64,000 bases of DNA from Saururus chinensis (lineage: Eukaryota; Streptophyta; Magnoliopsida; Piperales; Saururaceae), in contig CP141148.1 of assembly GCA_035235625.1 (NCBI GenBank), forward strand, positions 20,399,057 to 20,463,056, given 5' to 3'. The notes beneath the pieces are model-generated. The model searched no databases. It was not told the origin of the DNA and saw only the letters and a program-made list of their open reading frames with translations. Made by a program: the position numbers and the translations under genes. Positions 57,029-64,000 of this stretch are shown piece by piece (within the stretch, counting starts at the first letter, position 1; each line of letters begins with the position of its first letter).

Positions 57029-59179
57029 ATGAAGATTCTTAAAGGATCGAGTAAATTTTCGACACAAGTTCTTTCGGAACTTTCGTCTTGTTATCACCCC
57101 AGCAAATCAATTCTACTTGATTCTTTAAACAGTGATACAGCAGAAACTAGTTCATCATATGCCTTGCTTCTAAGGGATTGCTCTCTGGAAAAGAATTTGA
57201 CTAAAGCAAGAACAATTCACTGCCACATGAAAGAATCTGGTTTTCCTGATCTTAGTCTGGGGAACAAGCTGGTTGACTGTTATCTTAAATGCTGGAGCAT
57301 CAAGGACGCACGCATGGTCTTTGATAGAATGTCTCAGAGACATATTGTTGCATGGAATTCACTAATTTCTGCTTATGTTAGTTCTCATAGATGGGAAGAA
57401 GCGCTTTTACTTTATCAGAGAATGTTGCCCGAGAAAGTTGTTCCTGATGAGTTCACTTTTTCTAGCATTTTCAAGGCCTTCTCCAATCTGGGTCTTCTGC
57501 GTGAAGGCCAAAAAGCCCATGCCAACTTGTTTGTTTTGGGTTTGGACGTGGAAAATGCCTTTTTGGGAAGTGCTCTTGTGAATATGTATGCAAAATTTGG
57601 AAAACTGAGGGAAGCCCGACTCATCTTGGACAAAATTGACAAAAAAGACGTGGTCCTGGTAACATCTTTTATTGTGGGCTGCACCCAAAATGGGGAAGAT
57701 AGTGAAGCTCTGAAAATTTTTGCAGGCATGTTTAATGATGGTATAATGGCAAATGAATTCACTTTTGCAAGCATCCTAATTGCTTGTGGAAATTTAGCTG
57801 AGTTGAATAAGGGGCAGCTGATTCATGGTCTTATAATTAAGTGCGGATATGAATCTTCTGTTCACACACAGACTTCACTTATTACGATGTATTCCACCTG
57901 TAAATTAATAGACAATTCGCTGAAGGTTTTTGATCAGTTCCCCAATCCAAATGTGTTCACTTGGACTGCTATAATAACAGGTTTGGTTCAAAATGGAAGA
58001 GAAGAGTCTGCTCTTTCAATGTTCTGCCGCATGATTTGTAATAGAATCCAGCCAAATGGTTTCACTGTATCTACTGCACTTTCTGCTTGTTCAAGTCTAT
58101 CCATGTTTCAACAAGCAAAGCAAATTCATGCCCTTTCAGTAAAATTAGGCCTAGAGACCAATAGCTTTGTTGGAACTGGACTTGTTGACACATATGGGAA
58201 ATGTGGTGCAACTGAAATGGCTCAAACTGTGTTTGAGAGCTTGGGTGAACCACAATTAGTTTCTGTAAACTGTATGATTTATGGATTGGCAATAAATGGT
58301 CGTGGAACTGAAGCACTTAGACTCTTCAATCTGATGACAAACTTGGGTCTTGAACCTAGTAATGCAACTTTCACTAGTGTTCTGTTGGCATGCAGCAACA
58401 GTGGCCTGCTCGTTGAAGGAAGACAAATTTTCTCTTTAATTAAGAGCAAACTAAGAACGGGCCCTACAAATGATCATTATGCATGCATGATTGATTTACT
58501 TGGTCGTGCAGGAAGACTTGAAGAAGCTGAAAGTCTTATCAGACAAGTGCAAACACCGGATGTGGTCATATGGAGAACATTGCTTAGTGCTTGTAAAATT
58601 CATCGAAACATAGAAGTTGCAAAGCGAGCTGCACAGAATGTGCTCAAGCTTGAACCAGGGGATACTGGAGTCCATATCTTGTTGTCAAATATATATGCTT
58701 CCACAGGAAACTGGGATGGAGTGATTAAGATGAAGGCTTCTACAAGGAACATGGGATTGAGAAAGGAGCCTGCCATGAGTTGGATTGAGGTGAATCAAGA
58801 AGTACATACTTTCACTGCAGGATATGAAGCACACCCAAAATTTGCTGAAATCTGTGAATATCTGGAGGGGTTGCTTATAAAGGCTAGGGGGCTGGGTTAT
58901 GTACCTGACACGAGGTTTGTATTGCAGAACTTTGACGAGAAACAAAAGGAAGAGTCTTTGTATTATCACAGTGAGAAGCTTGCGATAGCTTTTGGACTAC
59001 TGAATAGTAATGGTAATATGAGTTGTATAAGAATCTTGAAGAACCTTCGAGTCTGTGGGGATTGTCATTCTTGGATAAAATTTGTCTCTACTGTTACAGG
59101 CAGAGAAATAGTTGTTCGGGATTTAAAGAGATTTCACCATTTCAAAGATGGGGTCTGCTCTTGTGGAGATTATTGGTAA
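57029..59179 (+). CDS. DYW-class pentatricopeptide repeat protein, 716 aa, intronless
   Basis: Organelle RNA-editing type PPR protein. PLS repeats bind a specific RNA, and the DYW domain is the cytidine deaminase for C-to-U editing. The sequence shows about a dozen PLS repeats from about residue 45 to 530, for example SLGNKLVDCYLKCWSIKDAR and VNMYAKFGKLREARL. E/E+ motifs follow from about 530, containing WRTLLSACKIHRNIE. The DYW domain has deaminase motif H647-S-E649 and zinc ligands C676 and C679, a second CxC at 710/712, and ends DYW at 716. The start ATG at 57029 is the first in frame, and the serine-rich, basic N-terminus suits an organelle targeting peptide. From memory the closest Arabidopsis protein is At5g65570. 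The frame is intact and looks functional. The editing site is unknown. Confidence 0.93.
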   Translation: MKILKGSSKFSTQVLSELSSCYHPSKSILLDSLNSDTAETSSSYALLLRDCSLEKNLTKARTIHCHMKESGFPDLSLGNKLVDCYLKCWSIKDARMVFDRMSQRHIVAWNSLISAYVSSHRWEEALLLYQRMLPEKVVPDEFTFSSIFKAFSNLGLLREGQKAHANLFVLGLDVENAFLGSALVNMYAKFGKLREARLILDKIDKKDVVLVTSFIVGCTQNGEDSEALKIFAGMFNDGIMANEFTFASILIACGNLAELNKGQLIHGLIIKCGYESSVHTQTSLITMYSTCKLIDNSLKVFDQFPNPNVFTWTAIITGLVQNGREESALSMFCRMICNRIQPNGFTVSTALSACSSLSMFQQAKQIHALSVKLGLETNSFVGTGLVDTYGKCGATEMAQTVFESLGEPQLVSVNCMIYGLAINGRGTEALRLFNLMTNLGLEPSNATFTSVLLACSNSGLLVEGRQIFSLIKSKLRTGPTNDHYACMIDLLGRAGRLEEAESLIRQVQTPDVVIWRTLLSACKIHRNIEVAKRAAQNVLKLEPGDTGVHILLSNIYASTGNWDGVIKMKASTRNMGLRKEPAMSWIEVNQEVHTFTAGYEAHPKFAEICEYLEGLLIKARGLGYVPDTRFVLQNFDEKQKEESLYYHSEKLAIAFGLLNSNGNMSCIRILKNLRVCGDCHSWIKFVSTVTGREIVVRDLKRFHHFKDGVCSCGDYW

Positions 59180-59590
59180 TGAGATTTTTAATTCTAAACA
59201 TGAAGATGGTACTTCTACCTCATTATCTGTTTGGTGCTTGAGCTACTTGCACAAACTTGAAGATATGATTATGACAACCATGCAGCACTATCGAATGTAC
59301 CTTGATGCAAATTCTTTCAGTTGCTTGAGAATGCAAAGGTCATGCATAGAACATGTAATGACGGGTGTCAAGCAGCCTGTAGATAGTCAATGTAGGGTTT
59401 CATTGATTCTACACACTCTTCAGGGTGCCCATATGAGTGATTACAAATAATTCATTAGGACACCTTTCCACCATAAATGCCAAAGCAGTCAACAAAAGAA
59501 AAGAAAATTTTTGCATGGACATTTTTGCCTATGAAGTGGCAATGGCCGAAGACCATCTCAAAGATTTGGAGTTTCCTGCGATTGGCATAG
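59180..59590 (+). other. Probable 3' untranslated region of the PPR gene
   Basis: Non-coding sequence after the stop codon. No strong polyadenylation signal was singled out. Short overlapping frames have no recognisable domain. Confidence 0.35.
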
Positions 59591-59890
59591 TACAATAGAA
59601 GGGTCTTTCAGGGATTCTATCCTATTACAAACCCTCTTATCAGATTGACCAGAAAAGGTGCTGGCTTTGATTGTTTTGAGAACTGCGAGTGGAACTTTCA
59701 GGAGTTGAAGACCTGATTATCCTTTTTTTTTTGGCTAACATCCCTGTGATAGCTGTTGTAGATGCACTAAAGAGGAAGTTGGCAGGCAGTTTGGCTCAGT
59801 CCACAAGTACAGAATGGAGGATTCTTACCAGTATGAAAGAGTGCAAGCAATTAATACTTGGGTTCGCGGTCTTATTGGAAAACCTCTCCA
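59590..59890 (+). mobile_element. Small Ty3/gypsy pol scrap
   Basis: Fossil of the RT-RNase H connector and RNase H end. Seen are a stretch like TRKGAGFDCFENCEWNFQEL (about 59645-59705) and VVDALKRKLAGSLAQ (about 59755-59800), the latter comparable to the VVADALSRKxxGSLA end of gypsy RNase H. It is short, with much of the domain missing between the two. Broken. Confidence 0.55.
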
Positions 59891-60978
59891 TCTCATAAGA
59901 GTTAATGTAAAAGGTGATACAGGCACAATAGGACAATACTGAGTTGCATGATTATGTAGTGGAAGTAGGGCTGGGAAATGGGACCTGAGTCCGTTTGACC
60001 GGACGGCCTGAGCCTGTGTAAGTAACGATGTACGAGCTACAATAAAGTAAATCGTCTCAGGCTCCACCATGAGGGCCTGATAAGTCTTGTTAGGTTTTCA
60101 TTTTCATTCTTTCCTTCCTAATCCACTCCTTCGCCCGAGTTCCTCACTGTCGCTGTGTCCCAAATCCTCCATGCTGCTGCCTACCATCGGCAACCTCCCG
60201 AATCCTCCTCACTCCTGCCTACCCTTGGCAACCTCCCACCAGTCGCCTGCTCGGCTCTGCCCCCGTATGTCTTCTCTCTTACTCTCATCAGCTCTGTGCA
60301 ACCTGTGCTTCTTGTGTTCCCATTTTTTTTCTTAACATGTTTGTTTGCTTCCCCTGTTGTTTGATTCTTCCTGACGATCTTTTGTTGCTCTTGTTTGCTT
60401 TGCAATGGCTTCTCTTGTCCCCTATCTGAAGCAGCAGTTGCAAGATGAAGATAGAAGAGATTGGCTCTATCTCATTTGACAACCTCACTTCTCTGCATTG
60501 ACTTCATCTGATGTGTTAGGTATGATTCAGCTTCCTCTGACAATTAGTGGCTGTATTAGAAAGAGCTGGGCTGTACAAACATGCAGGTACAGAGCCCTTT
60601 TAGATCTTTTCCTTTTGTATCACAAATAATTGAAAAGGTATATACCTGTTAAATTCTGACTCCATGTTTCTTTCTTGAAGCAACTAGATCGGGTGATGAT
60701 GCAGGGCCATTTCAATGTGAGGTTCACAGACCTGAAGGACAAGGAGGAAAGTACCTTCCTTTTCCAATTTTTCTTTTTATTCTTCTTATAGATGTACTAT
60801 TGTTTAATCATATGGTTATCTACTATTGTTTTTGTCCATGTTAGGTAGATTGTCGGGTTGATAAAATGAAACACAAAATCTGAAGCTAATTGCCAACTTC
60901 CTTGTTCTTTTGAACCATGGTTGATTTTCTTGTGTACCCATGTACTTATTGTTCCATTCTGTGTGTGTCTCTTTACAG
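59891..60978 (+). other. Intergenic stretch with weak exon-like patches
   Basis: Pyrimidine-rich at 60085-60310. Three plus-strand patches look mildly coding-like: MASLVPYLKQQLQDEDRRDW from 60404, MIQLPLTISGCIRKSW from about 60523, and QLDRVMMQGHFNVRFTDLKD from about 60680. None belongs to a family I recognise, and no consistent splice chain links them. They may be pieces of the same captured or broken gene as the DDB1-like exon downstream. Confidence 0.25.
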
Positions 60979-61070
60979 GGTGAGGCACAAGACTTACTAT
61001 ATATTGTTACTGTAAGTTGCAAAGTCCATGTTCTTCAATGGGATGCAGAAACATCGGAGTTAATCACTAG
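60979..61070 (+). pseudogene. Isolated DDB1-like exon
   Basis: A 92-nt exon-like unit with a good acceptor (TCTCTTTACAG) and donor (ACTAG|GTATTA) encodes GEAQDLLYIV, then a VLQWDAETSELITR end. This matches the early WD40/beta-propeller exon of DNA damage-binding protein 1, the adaptor of CUL4 ubiquitin ligases (family sequence from memory: GEAQD.L.I.T.....VLQWD.E.SELITR). The usual preceding text (GRIATLELFRPH) and following text (MGDVSDRIGRPTDNGQ) are not found nearby, so it is most likely a captured or left-over piece. The exon itself is well preserved, with substitutions clustered in its middle. Confidence 0.55.
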
Positions 61071-62189
61071 GTATTATCATTGGGCAGTACTTTATATAAA
61101 AACACAATTTGTTTTCTCATTAGTCTCGTGAATGTCTGTCTTTTATGCAATTTCTATTAATTATTACTGATTCTACTAATCGATAAAAAAAAGTTATATA
61201 TTAGCTTAGCTGGGCAAGGTGAATTATGAATAATAAACTGTAAGACATTGATTAGCTGGCTTGTGCATATCTTGAATTTTGAACTGTCAACATTGAAAGC
61301 CATCTTTTGAAGGTTTTATTGCAAGGGATGCTAACAGGCATTGTATATTGTACTGACAGGTTGCCCCAGAGAACAAGAACAGGTATGTCTTATAGAACAA
61401 AAATTTTCCTAGAACATATGCTAGTGGATTTGCTAGGTCTTCCAATTTAGTTTTTTGCTCCACTTTCGAAAAGGAGTGTGTGCTTGTTTGTTTTTCCTTT
61501 TTGAAATTTGTGTTCTACTTTCTTTTGTTTTTATTTTTTTTTTTGGGGGGGGGGATAAAAATTAGTGTCTGCTATTTGAACTTTTGATTTGATTTTAGTT
61601 CATTTTGTTCCAAGTTTTCTTTGCAATCAATCTTCAAATATTGTGCAGTGGATTCATTGTTCCTTTCTGCATAATGTAGGAATTCAGTTGAAGAAATGTG
61701 GAGTTGGAAGCCACTGGCTCAGCAAGTATTACAGCTGAGCAGACCATTTAGTGGGTTTTCCTTCTGGATTTCTTTTGAGTGAAGCTCTCTTTCTATGAGG
61801 TTAGTTAACCAATGCCTGGATAATCGAGCATCTCTATCCGAGAAATATCATTTCCAAGACAGTTTTTGATATTTGAAGGCTGCATTGAATTGGAAAACAT
61901 TGAAATGTCATCTTTTCTTATCCTAAATTGCATTTGTACTTAAGTGAAGCACATGTCTTTTCACAGACTTCAATCGGATTAATACGATTTTTAATGTTCT
62001 TTTAATCATGGCTAAGAAGCTATTAGCCTGCCAACAATATAATTTCAATTTGGAACATGTACTGACAAGTACATAATCTAGTGTCAACAGAGAGTCAACG
62101 AATCATCTGATGGAGGATGATAGTAGATCTTTTTATGTTGTTCAAGGGGGATATGATTGGTATTTTCAAGACTATGGATGGCTGCCAAG
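61071..62189 (+). other. Stretch without supported genes after the DDB1-like exon
   Basis: AT-rich with a poly-T/poly-G tract at 61528-61554. Two short exon-like pieces occur: one flanked by CTGACAG and GTATGT at about 61359-61383, and a frame NSVEEMWSWKPLAQQVLQ from about 61682. Neither is recognisable. Confidence 0.3.
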
Positions 62190-62477
62190 TAGGGATGCCA
62201 CTCGGGTCAGGTTAATGGTAAACCCGACCCGACCCTAATGGGTCGGGTCGGGTTTTAGTGATCCAACCCGACCCGACCCAAATATAAATAAAAATATAAA
62301 ACTTATATTTTTTAATATTATTTTTTAAAAAAAATTGAAAAAAAATAATATAAAAAATATTTTTTTAATCTATTCGGGTCAAACGGGTCGGGTCGGATTT
62401 GGGTCACAGCTTTGTGATGTGGGTTCGGGTTCGGGTTTGGCGAAACCCGACGCGAACCCAACCGGGTGGCATCACTA
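62190..62477. mobile_element. hAT-type MITE, 288 bp, TSD CTGCCAAG
   Basis: Terminal inverted repeats TAGGGATGCCACTCGG and, inverted, TAGTGATGCCACCCGG. Perfect 8-bp duplications CTGCCAAG lie at 62182-62189 and 62478-62485. The interior has GGGTCGGGTCGGG runs near both ends and an A/T-only centre (about 62280-62365). The 8-bp duplication and TAG-starting ends are typical of hAT. No coding capacity. Confidence 0.9.
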
Positions 62478-62524
62478 CTGCCAAGCTCATGTATGCATTA
62501 GCGGCCTCAGCCCCGGTGTTTCTT

Positions 62525-62700
62525 AGGGCTTGTTTGTTTAGCTTAATCAGATCTTATTTGATTAAGTATTTGATAAGTGAGTTAAAAGCCTACTTATAAG
62601 ACTGTTTGTTTCAAGCTTATTTCTTAGCTGGTTAAGCTGAAAATTAAGCCCACGCTATTTAAAAAATCCGATGAGTTTAACTGGCTGATTTGGCTGAAAA
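62525..62700 (+). other. Spacer with transposon-end-like motif
   Basis: Contains AGGGCTTGTTTGTTTAGCTTA, a motif frequent at plant hAT-type MITE ends, and a later related phrase ACTGTTTGTTTCAAGCTTA. No matching inverted end was located. Confidence 0.3.
62647..62652 (+). promoter_or_regulatory. Site II element (TGGGCT, inverted) upstream of NOP53-like gene
   Basis: AGCCCA, the complement of TGGGCT, about 240 bases before the start codon. Site II elements are common in promoters of plant ribosome-biogenesis genes. A single short match, so weak. Confidence 0.25.
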
Positions 62701-62765
62701 ACATTGCGATTTCCATCCCCTGCCTCCTTCCCCTCTTCCATCGCTTTACTGCTGCGGACAGAGCA

Positions 62766-62834
62766 ATGTCGACCCTTTCTCTTGTGTCTTCCTCTCCGAT
62801 CGTCTCCCTTACTGGCTTTCCACCCGGAGTTTGA
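62766..62834 (+). other. Upstream ORF, 22 codons
   Basis: ATG at 62766 to TGA at 62832-62834 encodes a 22-residue serine-rich peptide starting MSTLSLVSSS. It lies about 50 bases before the NOP53-like start. A second uORF of 11 codons runs from 62846 to 62881. Whether they are in the transcript depends on the unknown transcription start. Confidence 0.4.
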
Positions 62835-62887
62835 GCCGTGCTAGTATGCAAGAGGGAGGAGGCAGAGGAGAAGGGGCTTAGGTCTAG

Positions 62888-63056
62888 ATGGGGAAGATGG
62901 CGAGGACGTCGAGGAAGGGGAAGAAGGCGTGGTGGGCCAACATCCTGACCGATGACATTGACGAGTTCTTCAAGAAGTCCACTAAGGACGCCCTCAGTGG
63001 CAGCAGCCTCGAGGCCGCCCCCTCCAATTCCCTCTTCTTCCTCAACAATTCCAGAG
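62888..63056 (+). CDS. NOP53: NOP53/SMO4-like ribosome biogenesis factor, first exon (partial)
   Basis: First exon of a nucleolar factor needed for 60S ribosomal subunit maturation (yeast Nop53, human GLTSCR2, Arabidopsis SMO4). The first 56 codons include MGKMARTSRKGKKAWWANI, then DDIDEFFKKSTKDALSG and PSNSLFFLN. This fits the conserved start of the family: a basic cluster, W-RANI-like motif, D-I-FF helix, then a P-S-LF motif. Such factors bind 5.8S/25S rRNA and recruit the exosome cofactor Mtr4 through an arch-interacting motif, which would be in this N-terminal region. The likely donor is CCAGAG|GTCC at 63056/63057, not a strong consensus. The remaining exons lie beyond the window. Two uORFs precede the start. 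Confidence 0.75.
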
Positions 63057-64000
63057 GTCCCCTTTTACGTTCCTTTGCTTTACCTTCATAAACTAGCCTG
63101 ACTTTCCGCTTATGGCCCTGCAGCTCTATTTATGGTCTACTGCTATCTCGGGTCTGCTATATTAGTATGAGTTTTTGATGTTAAATGATATGTTAGTTTA
63201 CGTTCCTGTATTGGAAAAAAAGAAGTTTGCAATGAAAAGTTTATGTTTTGTCTGTGCATATCGAACTAGTATGAGGTGATTGGGTGCTATATGAAATTGT
63301 AGTACATTTTTCTATGTTCTGTACAATTGCTCCTTATTTTTTGCTTATCTGACATATAAAGCGAAAGTGCTCAGTTGCACTTCATTTATGGATTAGAAAG
63401 GAAGTTTTAGCATGAGGATGAAATTCATAATGGGTTATATTATGCTTCTAAAACATTCGTTCTTCTTGGTACGTTTCCCTTCAGATTGTTGCTAAATTAT
63501 TGTTTTATTTAAAGGTAGGCGGATAGATGTCTATAGTATGGAAATGATTCGCATATAATGGATGAGTGAGAACCATATAACATATGAAATCGGCAATTGC
63601 ATGAAGACTCAATTTAGCAGCTTTTGAACCTCTAAAGTATAAATCCTCATTACATGCTGAACATCTATATGAGACGCTTGAAAAGGGGTAATCTTGTCAT
63701 TATTACAACTTGAAAGGAGGAATGGAGAACCTGCTGAGTAAGTGATTGTTTGGTTGATGATTGGGTACAATGAAAATATTTATTGGATTATAGTAAATAA
63801 AAATGCAATTCCAATCGCATTTATAAATTTTTATCCCTGTACTGGATCAAAAAGCACTTAATATGTGTGGAAAACTTGCAAAATCTCACTCGTACTTTTA
63901 AAGTTTTGATGCTTTGGAGGAGGAAAATCTCACTCGTACTTGCAAAACTTGCAGATCTCTTATTTTGTTTATCGTATTGTTATATTTATATTTGACAAGT
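63057..64000 (+). other. First intron of the NOP53-like gene, to the window edge
   Basis: AT-rich, no frame resembling the next NOP53 exon. The short repeat AAAATCTCACTCGTACTT occurs twice (about 63880 and 63925). Confidence 0.5.

Overview
This window looks like a repeat-dense intergenic stretch of a seed plant nuclear genome, probably a eudicot. The evidence is spliced plant genes (a ZML-type GATA factor and a DYW-class PPR protein), plant LTR-retrotransposon lineages, and Stowaway-, hAT- and Mutator-type MITEs with the expected target duplications. No species is claimed.

Host genes are few. (1) A seven-exon TIFY-CCT-GATA transcription factor gene lies on the minus strand at 24777-32782. 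All splice phases agree and it encodes 295 aa, although its introns hold a Stowaway MITE and a reduced gypsy element. (2) An intronless DYW-class pentatricopeptide gene lies at 57029-59179 on the plus strand (716 aa). (3) The first exon of a NOP53/SMO4-like ribosome-biogenesis gene starts at 62888 and runs off the right edge. Weaker items are two phase-compatible exons of an unknown minus-strand gene (20482-20906), an isolated DDB1-like exon (60979-61070), and a decayed DUF1985/plant-mobile-domain gene (about 34.1-34.5 kb).

Layout. 1-1770: broken Ty3/gypsy pol carrying a 205-bp Mutator-type MITE. About 1.8-19.1 kb: a gag-protease retroelement without pol; its leader side is split by a 3.7-kb solo LTR (3077-6775), its gag region is duplicated, and it is further split by a Copia element (10544-15547) and an unresolved insertion (16080-17614). 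19.3-24.8 kb: decayed sequence and the orphan exons. 24.8-33.1 kb: the GATA gene. 33.6-35.0 kb: the DUF1985 remnant. 35.1-41.3 kb: an LTR copy of the 3077-6775 family with a second copy (36929-40716) nested inside it. 42816-52359: a second giant-LTR family, again with one copy nested inside another. Flanking this nest are a minus-strand LTR remnant and a plus-strand Athila-like pol fossil (53.4-55.3 kb). 57-64 kb: PPR gene, gypsy scrap, DDB1-like exon, hAT MITE and NOP53 start.

The most notable pattern is the set of five very large LTR-like copies in two families. Four have intact ends with perfect 5-bp duplications. Both families have roughly 20-bp imperfect inverted termini starting TGTAA[C/T]G. 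Each complete copy has a promoter-like box near its left end, and inside it a GAG|GTARG or AAG|GTAGG donor-like site and a TTGCAG|GT acceptor-like site 2.1-2.9 kb apart. This suggests a transcribed and possibly spliced leader inside the LTR itself.
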